The notes under the pieces: generated by a model
The model's database searches: none
The model's input: only the letters and a program-made list of their open reading frames with translations
Told to the model about the DNA's origin: nothing
Position numbers and translations under genes: made by a program
Shown here: piece by piece, positions 1 to 11,596 of the stretch
Layout of the letters: each line of letters starts with the position of its first letter
Numbering within the stretch: the first letter of the stretch is position 1
Assembly (NCBI GenBank): GCA_038049695.1
Contig: CP142456.1
Location: 15,714,501 to 15,778,500 of the forward strand
Length of the DNA: 64,000 bases
Direction: 5' to 3'
Source: Cinnamomum chago
Lineage: Eukaryota > Streptophyta > Magnoliopsida > Laurales > Lauraceae

Positions 1-30
1 CACCTTACCATGAGCACTAGCGCCCAACAA

Positions 31-100
31 TAATAAATGTTTTGAGATTGGGTTCTGGTAGTCATTCCCAATGCGTTAATAAATGTTTTGAGATTGGGTT
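31..100. repeat. 24-bp perfect direct repeat
   Basis: A 24-bp unit beginning TAATAAATGTTTTGAG occurs at 31-54 and again, identical, at 77-100, with 22 bp between the copies. No coding potential or transposon ends are visible around it. It is probably a local replication duplication. Confidence 0.8.
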
Positions 101-786
101 GATTATATATACTCTGCCCACAATGGTTAACCAAACCTAAACCTGACACTGCCCATTACCACCCTAAAAGCTTCATGATGATGTAGAAGAGACATGCTAT
201 TGGCTGTATTTTAATTTTAATTTTAATTTTTACAATGCTTTCTTCCAAAAAGAAAGGCCATAAAATGGGGTTGAAACAAACCAAAATATCAATCAAATAC
301 CAGTAACTTAATTTGGTTGATATAAAAGTTTTAGCTTTCTAGTTATTGCAATTGCGGGTTCGAAGCTCAATAGTCAGGTAGTTTGATAGCCAGTGTAAAA
401 CTATTATCACAATCCAAAATGAAGTCTGAGAAAATACTAACCCATGATATGATAATAGAGAAACATAATTCATACATATAGTTGACCTTAAGATAGGTGG
501 GACGAGGCTTTAATGATGACAATAATGATATAAAATTTTTAGCTGTGGCCCCTAAAATATCTAAACCTTGTTTTAAAACAATCTTTATTTTTTAAGAGTT
601 GCAATCTAAGGACAATCTTTAACGTTTAATAGAGGATACTCAAGTAAAGAAAAATATTAGTCTATTCTCGTACATTGGCAAGCAGAAGTCTTTCTTATGT
701 GTATTTACTAAAAAGAACATGCATAATTTGATACCAAGGTAGTGGTCAAAACATCTTAAACAATGGAAGCAACATCTTCTCAAATA

Positions 787-954
787 GTCTCTTTTCTACG
801 GTTTGTACCTGGAGGTTGTAAGTTCGAAACTGCACTATCATACTGGGGCTACGAGGAGTTTACCCTACTTTCCTCTGGGCCCGGAGGGATTAGTCCAGCC
901 CAAAGGGTTGAGAACCCTCCGATAGCCCAAAAAAAAAAAAAAAAGTCTCTTTTC
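787..954 (+). mobile_element. tRNA-derived SINE, 5'-truncated copy
   Basis: The body at 797-944 is nearly the same sequence as the reverse complement of 10386-10565. It contains a Pol III B-box-like GTTCGAAAC at 822-830 and ends in a run of A (929-944). The A box present in the other copy is missing here, so this copy is 5'-truncated. A perfect direct repeat GTCTCTTTTC flanks it at 787-796 and 945-954, as expected of target-primed insertion by LINE machinery. The open frame across it is incidental. Confidence 0.82.
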
Positions 955-1088
955 AAGGTTCATACAGTTCCATTGTATATTTGGGAATTGGAATTTGATT
1001 ATGCTATATAGCAAAAATACTGTAGCTTACATTTTACTCAAGTTTTCTAAATGCATCAACTCTCACTCAAGTGTAAACTGATTTATCT

Positions 1089-1131
1089 TATTATTATAAT
1101 AATAATAATAATTATTATTATTATTATTATT
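1089..1131. repeat. (ATT/AAT)n microsatellite
   Basis: Alternating TTA/TAA/ATT triplets, AT only, over about 43 bp. Simple repeat in gene-free flank. Confidence 0.85.
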
Positions 1132-2399
1132 TTGTTACTAGATTGAGCTAATGGCACAATACATGTGGATTAACCTATCTGCTTAGGGAGCGATCTGTAG
1201 ACACAGCAAATGAAATGAGACGCGCCTTTCAAGTGGAATGTTTTGCAGATCTCTGATTTACCTTGATTTGATTAGGGAGAACCAAATGCACCCAAGGTGT
1301 CATTTTCATTGTTCATAAATATAATATTTTGACAGGTGAGTAGTGGACCACCCTTTAATCCTATCTTTTGTAGATGTTTCTTTTAATGGTCTTTTTCTCC
1401 ATTCAGATGAAAAAAAAAATGATAAAGGTGCAATAGAATATATATAAAATAGAGACAATAGGTCTTAGGTATATAGAATATGCAATTAGATACAACTATA
1501 CTAGGGCAAGTAGGATATAATGCTTATCTACCCTGTCAGATTGGGCCTGATCTGTTATTAGTTGGGTCCAAAATCATATACCAGAAAATGTACCCAATCA
1601 CTAATCAGGCCTAAAATGAGCTCCATACATAAGTAACCTGGTAAACAAGGTCCAATATTTTGTTTACTCAATGATAATCTTTTTCGAGCAATGCAGGGTA
1701 TATGCCAAGGTTTGCTTGTTAGATTTAGCCTAATCACACGATCATCTTTAACGGATCAATCTGAATAACACAATATAAATCATGTAGTTGGATTCATTGG
1801 TACTGGATAAGACATCTTCTTGCTTGGGAATTTCTGACATTCTTTCACTACTCCTCAAGCACGATTTTCTTAGGGGGAAGTTTTCTAAATTTCGTAATAG
1901 AGAGATGTAACCCCTAAAACCATTATATAGATTTTATTTCAACATAATTTCTTCCCGTTATAGAACTTCAACTTAATTAGAACTTTATCAAATTCCTCTT
2001 CTTCTTTTTTTAAGCAATAGGAGTCCTAATTTTCAGCAACCTTCTCAAATTCAAAAATCTCATGAAAGAGACTATAAATGTAAATGAATTTTTTGACATA
2101 TATGCATCTTACATAAGTGGGCCCCACGCATTATTGGACATGTGGTCATTGGGCCCCATTCAGAAATCCCAACATTGCTTTCTTACAAAAGCAGACATGA
2201 GATTAGTAATGGCAAGTTTCAATGGCCATTTTCCCTGATGTCATCAAACCTTTTTCTAAGCTTGAGACCAGCAAGTGCCAATAAACAATATGTGGATGAG
2301 TTATTCATTCCAAGACATTCCAACAATGTAGAAACAAGGTACACAACAAACCAATACAAAAGCTCCCATTATAAGGTTTTTTGCTTTAATTTTGACCGA
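1132..2399. other. Gene-free AT-rich spacer
   Basis: No open frame here resembles a known protein and no transposon ends or RNA genes are apparent. The short open frame at 2142-2402 has no recognisable motif. I see only AT-rich spacer. Confidence 0.6.
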
Positions 2400-2459
2400 T
2401 AGTTATGATTTTGACAATTAGTTATTCTTTTTTTTAAATCTTTTCAGTTTTATCCCCAC

Positions 2460-2759
2460 TTATGTCATGCAAACTAACTGTATCTTTTTACAAAAAAACT
2501 ACCTCTACTACCCACTTCTCAAACTTTCACTTTTTCATTTCTGCAACTCTCTTTCTACCAAAACTCTACCATTTCCTTTCTCCTCCACTTCTCCTCTTTT
2601 ATTTGTATGTGATTAGCTCTTATAATACATAAACTGATATTCGTATAATCTTTTCTTCTTTTGCTTTCTTTCTAAAATTTATGGATATTTTTTTTCATGA
2701 ATGAATATTTAAGTTGCAGTGTTGGCCATACCTGTGCTAAGCACGGGTTATAATGCTAG
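2460..2759 (+). mobile_element. Possible non-autonomous Helitron 3' end
   Basis: At 2730-2746 a short stem-loop (CCTGTGC, loop TAA, GCACGGG, one G-T wobble) is followed after 9 bases by CTAG (2756-2759) and then a T. This is the arrangement of a Helitron 3' terminus: hairpin, roughly 10 nt, CTRR, inserted before T. The upstream pyrimidine-rich stretch (2505-2600) would be inside the element. I could not place the 5' TC end, so the start is arbitrary. It may be a chance hairpin. Confidence 0.4.
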
Positions 2760-5700
2760 TCATGTTTATTAAGGAGAGAGGCTTCAATGAAAAGTAACTA
2801 TCACAACCCTTTCTTACTTTTTAATACTAAAATGATTTGAACACGCTATTTCAAGGTTGCAATATTGAGCATATTCTGCTTTTTCACATGCTTAGATCAT
2901 TATAATACTTTATTAACCTATCCATCCTCATCAGTAATTGAATAGGTTAGGCTACCATAATGATGTGTTTGTGGATGCTGAAATTTTACAGCACCAATGG
3001 CAGTTGGAAATTCCTTGGTGCTGCAGAAAAGTGACTTCTATCTCATGGCTTAAGAGAAACTCTTTTTTTTTTTTTTTATTTTTATTTTATTTTATTTTTG
3101 TGAATGAAGCAAACATAGTTTTTTTTTTATACATGAAAAATTGCTATAATAAATAGTAAAAAAAATGGGCAAGCACAGAAAATCAGAAACTTTTCCCTTT
3201 TATCGATTTTGAATTGTGGGCCTTTTTTAAATATTCTTATCTTTTTGCTACATAATTGTGGGCATTGTTAAGATCACATACGATTAGAGATAAATCTAAT
3301 TACTGGACCAACTACACTTGACAAGCCACAAACTAATCTTTCCATTGCTAAGAGAATCCTTGTTAAGTGTCTTCTCCTTCACTAATTGACACAAGCTAGC
3401 CTTTCAGGCCCTCCATTATTTCTGCCGCTACTCTTGCTTAAATGTTTCACTTGCACTCTACCCCAAAGAATCAATTGTTATCACAGGACAAGTGTTTGAT
3501 AAAAATAACCTCTCCTACACTGTAGCATATACAAAAATACTACCAGTGGACCAAACAAAATATATTATTAGTCATTAAGATAACATAGAGTCTAAATCAT
3601 ACCTGTTACATTGCATACAACATATAGGCAAAACAATCCGGATAGACTGGAGTCATGACTTGAGAGCCCCATTTGGTCACTGAAGATTATAAAAAACAAC
3701 TATCAAATAATAAATGATCCGAATGAAGACTGAGAACTGACAACTGTGAGAACTGACAACTGCATCTGCATGTGCATGAGACAGCATCATAGTCTCCATT
3801 TCAAAGGCACTGTGATGAATTGGTCCAGATATTTGATGGCAAGTTTGATTTTTGATCAAGTAGAGATGATTTAAAGCTATTTAAAAAAGAGTGATTCTGT
3901 TGACACCGGGTTTTTATCTCTCCACCGCAAGAAGAAACCAAAAAAAAAAAAAAAAAAACTTTTTTCTAAACTACCCCTCCCCTCTCCTCCCTCTCCCTCT
4001 CCCTCTCCCTCTCTTCCTCCACCCTCTTCCTCTCCCTCCGCCACCCCACCCACCCAGTCTCCGGTGGGGAGGGATCCCCGGCCAGGGGCTTCCGCCACGG
4101 GCTGCCGGCCTATAATTTTTTCTTACTCCTTTTCCTTCTACTGGGCCTATAATTTAATTCCTCCCAATTAAGTTTGGTGCTTATAATAAGCACATTCGCA
4201 ATACTTGTTCATTTAAGTTGTACCAGCTTTTGGGTTTTTAAAATTTTAATTTAAAATCTGAATTTAATTAGACCTACTCTAAATTTTTAAGTAAGAAATT
4301 TCATATGGCTGTAAATAGAGATGCTTAAGGATTCTCTACAATAATTATATGCCCAAAACTTTCATCAAGTTTTAGCATTTTTGTCTAAGTAATGAAGGGT
4401 TTGAGTTCTAAATAATGGGCCAAAGATTAAGACTTTTTTGTGAACATCAACCCTATACCAATGATGTTCAAGAAAATAAATTAATTTTTTTTTTTTTGTA
4501 ATTATAATCATGTGATCACAAGTAAATATTCCGAAATCATGCAATTTGTAAATTTTTCTCTAATCTGTTACACTCATTATTAAGTGTTATTGGATGTGGA
4601 GAGTAATACAAATTCATCACTGTTATTGTCTTTGAGGAATAATCTAATAACTAGTTTATTGATTAAATAGAAAAACAATGTTAACAATCAAGTTTTACTT
4701 GTTAACTTAATAAACCCATTGATCTTTAATCAGTTAGGTACCTTTAACACCCATTGATCGTCCAAAACACCATTTGAGGTACAATGGCAGTAAATCTGAT
4801 GAATGGAAGTTTCATGATGTACTCATGCACTTCCTTCTTCTTTTTGTTAAATAACTGATTTGACTTCTCACTTGCAAAGAGAGTTAGACCCATGTAAATT
4901 TACATGCATGCCTTTAATGTGGGTGGATTAATATTCAGTCCCCACCCCAACTCAGTTAATGAGAGACCCATATTGAACAACATGCATGCATGTCATGTTG
5001 GTGGATCAATTACCACAAGTTTAGCTATCTGTGTGGAAGACTGAAATCGTAATCGAACATAAATAGAGATGGGCCCCACCATCCTCCATACCCATGTCCT
5101 AGTTTCAGGCTTCAGTTTGGTACTCTATATTAAAGAATGCAGCTGTCATCATTTCTTCATGTCTCATGTGCGTGGTTACTTTCATTCAGTGCAAAGAGTG
5201 TGAAGTGTCTACTGTGAAAGTCCTGAGCCTCAGCAAATAAGTTCCAGGATTTTCAAGAAAGTGGATCAAAGTCGGCCAAACCATTGATGCAATGCCCCCC
5301 TTCAGGATGTAAGCCCTTTCTTATTTTTGCTTGAATTTAGGCCATGGACCCCACCTAAAATAATCTCATACATTAAGCTGCTTCTTGATTAATAAGATAA
5401 GGCTATGATGATGACGAACCTCCAAAATTTACGAGCTCTTGAATATATCTGCCAAAATCTCAATTTCATAGACATTTTACAAATGATTAATCCCAGTTAA
5501 GGCCATTTAGCCGTCATCAATTAAATTTATTTAATGTCAGCAATAATCGAAGGTGGGGCACATCATATCAACAACTTAAATACGGCATTTTTGTTTGGAA
5601 TGAAATAGCATAAAATCTAACGATTATAATTTTCTTTTACTAAAAGAAATGCATGTGCAGAGATTACAAGCAATGAGTAAAGGTAGTTTTCTTCCTTTCC

Positions 5701-6090
5701 ATATGTTGACATCAAAGAGTATTGACAAATGCCCAATATAACTCAACATTTTAAAAGCCAAAATTTGAAAGGCACAGAAGGTTAAAGGCAATAATCAATG
5801 GAGTTAGACTTTTGAAAACTCCTTGATCAAATAAAGAATTCTAAATGCAGGCCCATAGCAAAAATCTCCAACATATGAAATTTCAAAGTCTAATATAGAT
5901 GGGACCCAGATGTAAGAAAACAAAAATCTGGCAGACCAGGTAAAATTCAGGACTCTACGGTTTTTTCAAACTCATTAGGCAGTTCTCAGTGGCAGAGCTA
6001 ATTGAAAATCGGAGAATCTCCACTCTAAGTAACAGAAGCATTGATTTTCCAAACCCAGATTTCGTGCAAGCTCAGTCAACAGATTGACAT
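2760..6090. other. Gene-free spacer upstream of the receptor kinase
   Basis: AT-rich sequence with homopolymer T runs (around 3062-3130) and a poly-A plus polypyrimidine block at 3938-4060. The small open frames here are low-complexity translations (Pro/Leu-rich on one strand, Gly/Glu-rich on the other) and not convincing genes. The last kilobase presumably holds the kinase promoter, but I can support only individual motifs. Confidence 0.55.
3938..4060. repeat. Poly-A and CT-rich low-complexity tract
   Basis: A run of about 19 A is followed by a long pyrimidine tract built on CCCTCT/CTCCCT units. It has strong strand asymmetry. No gene is supported despite overlapping open frames on both strands. 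Confidence 0.75.
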
Positions 6091-6092
6091 TT

Positions 6093-6098
6093 CACGTG
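6093..6098 (+). promoter_or_regulatory. G-box (CACGTG) upstream of the receptor kinase
   Basis: A perfect CACGTG palindrome lies 77 bp before the start codon, in the likely core promoter or 5' leader. G-boxes bind plant bZIP and bHLH factors. W-box-like TTGAC cores occur nearby (around 6075 and 6084). Function is inferred only from motif and position. Confidence 0.4.
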
Positions 6099-6174
6099 TC
6101 TTTCTTTCCTACTCCATCTTATAGACATCCAAACTTCCCTCCCTGCAATCCAAAACTCACCAACTTGGAATTCC

Positions 6175-8712
6175 ATGGAAAATCTTCAGACTCACACAAA
6201 TCAATATCTCCTTCTCCTCTTCCTCTTTCTCTCTTCCTTTCAGTTCATCTCACCAGCTTTTAATCCCCCAGATAACCATCTAATCACATGTGGGTCAGAC
6301 TCCATCACAAACATTGACGGCAGAGATTTCGCCCCAGATTCCAACACCAACTCAGTCCTCCTCTCTGCACCCTCAAAGATCTCCATCACAGACCCAAACC
6401 CATCTCCAGATTCCTCCCCTCTCTACCACACTGCAAGAATCTTCACAGGAAACTCTTCCTACGAATTCAACATCAAAAGCAACGGCACCCATCTGGTAAG
6501 GCTCCATTTCTTCCCTTTTCCTTCACAAAGGTTCAATCTTTCTGCCGCTGTATTTGGAGTTTCTGCTCTAGGATTCTCTCTTTTGAAAGATTTCAATGTC
6601 CCCAACGAAACCCAAGTCATAAAAGAGTATATAATCAAGGTAGATAGTGGGAAAATAGTAATCTCCTTTGCACCTTCGGGTAATTCACCACCCTCTTCCT
6701 CTTTTGCCTTTGTGAATGCTATTGAAGTGTTTTCAGCTCCAACTGATCTAATTGCTGATGATGCTCGGTTTGTAATTCCTTCCGGAATGGAGAATTTCAA
6801 TGGTCTGATTAATCAGGTGTTAGAGACTGTTCATAGGATCAACGTTGGAGGCTTCATTATTGTGCCTCTCAATGACACCCTTTGGAGAACTTGGATTCCC
6901 GATGATGAATTTCTGTTTTCAAGTTCTGCAGCGAGAAGGGTCACTTTTGGAGGTAGAATCAAGTACCAGACGGGGGGTGCCAGCCGCGAAATCGCACCTG
7001 ATAATGTTTACAGCACTGCTCAAGAAATGAACATAGGGAACTTGACGGTGATGCCAAATTTTAACATAACTTGGATTTTTCCTGTGAGCACTGGTTTTAG
7101 ACACCTTGTTCGATTGCATTTCTGTGATATTGTTAGCCAAGCGCTTAATGAACTGTATTTTGATATCTATATCAATGGCGGTTTGGTGTATAAGGATTTT
7201 GATCTCTCTTCTCTTACAATCTTATCACTGGCCTCCCCTTACTACACAGACCTCATCACTGCTGCTGATGATTCAGGGGTTATTCGTGTGAGCGTTGGTC
7301 CTTCAGATCGGAGTTCTATATCGAGAAGAAATGCGATACTGAATGGAGTGGAGATTATGAAGATGAATGGAGAATTGGGGCCGATTTCAGAGACCAAATC
7401 AAAGAAAAATATTGGTATTGTTATAGGGTCTGTGGTTGGGGGATTTGGTTTTGTGTGTGTGTTGGTGGTTGTGATCTTGCTGGTGCTTAGAAAGAGGAAG
7501 GGAATGAAATCAAAACCGAAATCAGACCCCAAATCAAATAACACTGGGGGATGGTCGCCAATGGGGGGTTATGGAGGGAGTTCATACAGTGCATTGACTG
7601 AAAGAACCAATGCATCACCAGGTGCAAATTTAAATCTAGGCCTAAGGATATCTTTTTCAGATATACAGTTGGCGACCAACAACTTTTCCGAGAATTCGCT
7701 TATTGGGTCAGGTGGATTTGGAAATGTTTATAAAGGCGTGCTGAAAGATGGCACAAAAGTTGCGGTGAAGCGAGGAATGCCTGGTTCTAGGCAGGGCCTT
7801 TCTGAGTTTCTAACTGAAATCACAGTCTTGTCGAAAATTCGCCATCGCCATCTTGTTTCCTTGATTGGGTATTGTGAAGAACAGTCAGAGATGATACTGG
7901 TGTATGAATTCATGGAGAATGGTTCTTTGAGAAGTCATTTGTATGGTTCGAGTTTGCCTTGTCTGTCATGGAAGCAGAGGCTTGAGATTTGTATTGGTTC
8001 TGCGAGGGGCCTTCATTATCTTCACACAGGTTCCTCACAGCCAATTATTCACCGAGATGTTAAACCTGCAAACATTTTACTTGACGAAAAGCTCATGGCA
8101 AAGGTTTCTGATTTTGGGCTTTCAAGAGCAGTGGCCTGTCTCGACCAGAGTCATGTGAGCACCAATGTCAAAGGTAGTTTTGGGTATCTTGATCCAGAAT
8201 ACTTCAGAAGGCAGCATTTGACAGACAAGTCTGATGTGTACTCGTTCGGAGTGGTGCTTCTTGAAGTCCTCTGTGCACGACCTGCCATCGATATCTCGCT
8301 TCCAAGGGAGCAAGTGAACTTAGCCGAATGGGCCTTGTGGTATCAAAAGAAGGGGATGCTCGGGGAGATTATCGATCCAAAGCTTGTGGGTAACATCAAC
8401 TTGAATTCTCTTAGGAAATTTGGAGAGACTGCGGAGAAATGCTTGGCTGAATATGGCGTCGATAGGCCCGCTATGGGAGATGTCTTGTGGAACTTGGAAT
8501 ATGCATTGCAGCTCCAAGAGACTGAAATTCACAGAGAACCGTATGAGGATAGCACTACTTCTGCATCTGATTCTCCATTACCTATTGTTACACGCGCTCC
8601 TTTGGGGAGTACAAGGATTGAGAGTGATAGTCCAGCAGTGAAGAGCGATGGTAGTTCAGATACAACTCCGAGCGGGGTTTTCTCCCAATTGATAACCAGT
8701 GAAGGAAGATAA
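6175..8712 (+). CDS. CrRLK1L (malectin-like) receptor kinase, At5g24010-like
   Basis: Intronless 845-residue plasma-membrane receptor-like kinase of the Catharanthus roseus RLK1-like family. Order: signal peptide (about 1-28), two malectin-like halves in the ectodomain (starting [16 protein letters not shown]; second half around [12 protein letters not shown]), one transmembrane helix (413-438) followed by RKRK, juxtamembrane segment, then a Ser/Thr kinase. Kinase landmarks: glycine loop [11 protein letters not shown] (511-521), VAVK lysine K532, HRD with catalytic D628 (an RD kinase), DFG D646, and [14 protein letters not shown] in the activation segment. The C-terminus ends [10 protein letters not shown], which together with overall resemblance points to the At5g24010 subgroup rather than FERONIA or THESEUS1. 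Family members sense wall state or RALF peptides; the ligand of this subgroup is not something I can state. Length, reading frame and catalytic residues are intact, and the first ATG gives a proper signal peptide. Confidence 0.96.
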   Translation: MENLQTHTNQYLLLLFLFLSSFQFISPAFNPPDNHLITCGSDSITNIDGRDFAPDSNTNSVLLSAPSKISITDPNPSPDSSPLYHTARIFTGNSSYEFNIKSNGTHLVRLHFFPFPSQRFNLSAAVFGVSALGFSLLKDFNVPNETQVIKEYIIKVDSGKIVISFAPSGNSPPSSSFAFVNAIEVFSAPTDLIADDARFVIPSGMENFNGLINQVLETVHRINVGGFIIVPLNDTLWRTWIPDDEFLFSSSAARRVTFGGRIKYQTGGASREIAPDNVYSTAQEMNIGNLTVMPNFNITWIFPVSTGFRHLVRLHFCDIVSQALNELYFDIYINGGLVYKDFDLSSLTILSLASPYYTDLITAADDSGVIRVSVGPSDRSSISRRNAILNGVEIMKMNGELGPISETKSKKNIGIVIGSVVGGFGFVCVLVVVILLVLRKRKGMKSKPKSDPKSNNTGGWSPMGGYGGSSYSALTERTNASPGANLNLGLRISFSDIQLATNNFSENSLIGSGGFGNVYKGVLKDGTKVAVKRGMPGSRQGLSEFLTEITVLSKIRHRHLVSLIGYCEEQSEMILVYEFMENGSLRSHLYGSSLPCLSWKQRLEICIGSARGLHYLHTGSSQPIIHRDVKPANILLDEKLMAKVSDFGLSRAVACLDQSHVSTNVKGSFGYLDPEYFRRQHLTDKSDVYSFGVVLLEVLCARPAIDISLPREQVNLAEWALWYQKKGMLGEIIDPKLVGNINLNSLRKFGETAEKCLAEYGVDRPAMGDVLWNLEYALQLQETEIHREPYEDSTTSASDSPLPIVTRAPLGSTRIESDSPAVKSDGSSDTTPSGVFSQLITSEGR

Positions 8713-9787
8713 CTTCAGGCTTTCAGCACCTGTATTAATAAATAAGCAGGTATTTAACCCATCATTAGATTGGTAGATCATTTAAAATGTATGATACTTT
8801 ATCTATGTATATATCTTGTAAAAATTATTCTGAAATCTGGAGTTTCACTTCCTATGCATATTTTCTGCTCTTCTTGAACTGTATGATTACTTGCCTGTTG
8901 ATTTGTTTTGCATTTTGCCATGTTAGCCATCAACATGTAAAGGTATGCTATTGACAGTTGAGTTTTTCTGTGCTTCATTTCAGGTATTTTGTGTGGAAAT
9001 TTGTACTCTGACTTGGTGTGTGTTCTTTCTACCACAGGAGAAAATGTTTTGCCTTTACAGAACTTATTATAGAAACAAGGTCACCCTCTTATGAGCCCAA
9101 CCTTGGCTGTCTCTTTTATTATGTATATATAGATTGGATGCATGTTAGTACTGAATGATAACTGAAGGGCCATCCGGTGCATGTCAGGCCCATTGGGCTG
9201 ATCCACAGGCCTAAATTCAGGACAAAACCATTGTTCTAAAGCTCAGTGCCACTCAGAGAAACTTGTCGAAAAGAATTAGACTCGTTTGATTGGTCAAAAT
9301 TCCATTGCTTCGGCCAAAACACAGGAAAGACTCAGTTGGATCAGTTGAGACTGTGTCCTATCAGAACTGAAGAAAATTTATAAGAAATTATTTCTAGTTC
9401 ATTTTTTCTTATCTATGTTCATACTGGGTTTCGACTTTTTGATTCAGTGAAGACTCAGCTGAGCTCCAAATGCAATCAGGCCAGTAGCTTTCCCAGCAGA
9501 AAAGTGTTTTCGACCTTTTGAAGTATGGGAAAAAAAATCTATAAATGGGCTAGACACATTTTCTTACTACATGTTGCTTAGATGTCTATCAAGTCTCACC
9601 TCAAACTTGAATCCAAGCCTTCTTAATTTCTCTTACGGTCAGCCTTTGAAAACCAAAACAAAGTGGGCCATCTCAGGCATACGTTGGTCAGGCCAGCCCC
9701 ATGATAATAAATAAGAATTTGAAACGTAAAATGCAGTTACATGGGAGAAAGTGACTTGCATTTCCCATCAGTATTTTTCTCTTGATA
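8713..9787. other. 3' flank of the receptor kinase, no gene seen
   Basis: AT-rich 3' UTR and spacer. The minus-strand open frame at 8799-9035 has no known motif. I see no transposon termini in this stretch. Confidence 0.55.
8737..8742 (+). terminator. Poly(A) signal AATAAA after the receptor kinase
   Basis: AATAAA lies 24 bp after the TAA stop codon, overlapping a second AATAAG. It is a plausible near-upstream polyadenylation element for the kinase mRNA. Plant signals are degenerate, so the exact cleavage site is not predicted. Confidence 0.45.
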
Positions 9788-9945
9788 CCTTAGCTAAGGG
9801 GGCTGAGGCTCAAGAGAGACACCGCACACGCACACAGGAAGACAGCCCACTCAAGTGGGAAAGGAGCCCACACATGGGAAAGAGGTGGTGTACCCAAGGT
9901 TTGATCCTGGACGACAGTTGAGAACTGCCGCTCTTTACAGCTCAG
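9788..9945 (+). repeat. Dispersed repeat family 2, copy A
   Basis: This stretch matches the reverse complement of about 63475-63655. Shared blocks in the same order are AAGGGGGCTG/TTG, a CGCACAC..ACAGGAAGACAG-like block, CCCACTCAAGTGGGAAAGG-like units, and a final GTACC(C)AAGGTTTGATCCTGG. The last block resembles a Pol III B box (GGTTYGANTCC). Copy B has more of the internal GCCCACACAAGTGGGAA-like units. It may be a tRNA-derived SINE or another small element; I found no convincing A box or target duplication. Confidence 0.6.
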
Positions 9946-10120
9946 ATAAGGAGCCATTTTCATCAGTTATAGGTTCAAAAACTACAAGATTGAGTAGATA
10001 TTCAGGGTAACATTCAAAGTTTCCCAGGTGTTTGTTATCTGTAATTTTCTTTCCATTTCCCCTTGACTGTAAGCCAAAGATAAAGTGACAAGTTTGGCTT
10101 CTGGAAAATACCACTCTATT

Positions 10121-10250
10121 GGGTAGGCTCTCTGTTCTAATAACTTTTTCAATAAGCTTGGGTGATTGTATTTTCCAGTCTCAAGTCAATATGGGTAGGC
10201 TCTCTGTTCTAACCACTTTTTTTTAATAAGGTTGGGTGATAGTGCACGCT
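10121..10250 (+). repeat. Local direct duplication, about 50 bp, two copies
   Basis: Two near-identical copies of a unit beginning GGGTAGGCTCTCTGTTCTAA and running through an AAGNTTGGGTGATNGT end start near 10121 and 10193. They differ by a few substitutions and a longer T run in copy 2. Confidence 0.75.
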
Positions 10251-10385
10251 ATTCGGCCAGTCTCCATACATTTCATAAACTCTTCTTTTAGAAGAAAACT
10301 CTTTTCTAGTTGGCCAATCCATGTGGTTGAATTTATTGATCCAACATTAGTCATGTTGATGATATCGATTACTCTGGAATACGGG

Positions 10386-10565
10386 TTTTTTTTTTTTTTT
10401 TTTGCTATTGGAGGGTTCCTAATCCTTTGGGCCATACTAATTCCTCCGGACCCAGAGGGAAGCCGGGCAAACTCTCCTGTAGCCCCAGTGTGGTAGTGCA
10501 GTTTCGAACTATAACCTCAAGGTGCAAACCATTATCCTAGGCCAACTGAGCTACCTCTTGGGGTT
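10386..10565 (-). mobile_element. tRNA-derived SINE, full-length copy
   Basis: On the minus strand the element begins near 10565. It carries a Pol III A box TAGCTCAGTTGG (complement of 10542-10553), then a B box GTTCGAAAC (complement at 10501-10509) at tRNA-like spacing. The body matches 797-944, and a run of 18 A closes it (10386-10403 on the plus strand). An 8-bp direct repeat TGGAATAC occurs at 10375-10382 and 10566-10573. This is a classic short SINE of about 175 bp. I do not recognise the family name. Confidence 0.85.
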
Positions 10566-10752
10566 TGGAATACTTGAGCTAGCCAAGCCAAATCAGGAAA
10601 ATACATCTCAAATTCAAATAATTCAACAGCTGTGTTTTTGCATTCACTGCAGCAGGTATTGGGCTGGATTTGGGCGGTGGTGTTGAATGTGTTGGACTAG
10701 AGCCTTGCATGTCGGTGATGGTGGAATTGGATCTAAAAAACGATAAAATAAA

Positions 10753-10850
10753 GGGGATTTGACCGTACAGGTTAGAAAATACCCTGTATTCCTTAAAATG
10801 GTGTTGACTAAAAAGTTATCCCAAATATGAGGATCGTAATATGGGGATCG
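10753..10850 (+). repeat. MULE left terminal inverted repeat
   Basis: It pairs with the complement of 40927-41024. Shared blocks include TTGACCGTACA, CTGTATTCCTTAAAA, GTTGACTAAAAAGTTAT and AAATATG. By eye about four of five bases agree over about 95 bp. Confidence 0.88.
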
Positions 10851-10856
10851 TACAAA

Positions 10857-10857
<1 letters not shown>

Positions 10858-10891
<34 letters not shown>
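10858..10891. repeat. (CT)n microsatellite
   Basis: About 17 CT units just inside the left MULE terminus. Simple repeat, also producing spurious open frames on both strands. Confidence 0.9.
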
Positions 10892-10895
<4 letters not shown>

Positions 10896-11345
10896 CTTTT
10901 TTTTCTTCTGATTTTACCCTTTTTGTGCGATATCGCAAATATTTGCAATTTCGCAAAAACTGAGCAGTCATTATATTCGTTGCTCATAATCGCTGCTCGT
11001 TTTCCCACCTGTTTTTCCTCCGTTTCTAGCAGAGAGCATGTCGTTTTCCCTCATTGTTTTTCTGTGGCTATCTCCATCGCCAGAGGGAGGTTCTCAAGAG
11101 GATTAAGCGATCACTCTTTCATTTCTTTAAAAGTATATGAAGGTTTCTATACTACTCCTCTTCCTTTTTCTCTTCCATTTGTTTACTTTTTTGCTGTAAT
11201 GAATTTAGCTTGAACAAGGGATATATCCATGATGTCAATAATTTGTGGGATTTTGCTGTTTATGTGCCCTTGTTGGGAACTATTTCTCATGAAACCATCT
11301 TCATGTGATGGGATGCGGAAATCAAGAGTTTCATTCCGTTCACCT

Positions 11346-11510
11346 CTGTGCCAAAAATAAGAAAGAAAAAAAAACATGGGTTTTTTTTTATTGTCTTTTT
11401 GTTTGTTCTTTTGTTTTTGTCATATTTTATTTTGATAAACTAAAAACAGACTCAAACAAATTCTCCTAAATACTTGGTCTAACAAGACTTATTCTAAACT
11501 CCTAACACCC
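11346..11510 (-). repeat. Copia 3' LTR portion with polypurine tract
   Basis: On the minus strand the purine tract AAGGGAGGG is followed by TGTTAGGAG, the usual start of a Copia 3' LTR. A/T-rich LTR-like sequence continues to the right-hand insertion junction. No second LTR is present for comparison, so the far boundary rests on the 13-bp flank repeat. Confidence 0.55.
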
Positions 11511-11596
11511 TCCCTTAAATTGAATGTACTTCTGACAATCAATTTAGAGATAAACATAATCACCCACCCTCAAACTGTAGTATCCATCGAACACAG

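Noticed and set aside
355..366. GGGTTCGAAGC, a Pol III B-box-like motif
   Set aside because: No A box at the right distance upstream, no poly-A tail and no flank repeat, so neither a tRNA gene nor a SINE can be supported.
3877..4115. Open frames on both strands over the CT-rich tract
   Set aside because: The products are low-complexity translations of poly-A and polypyrimidine runs, with no plausible domain.
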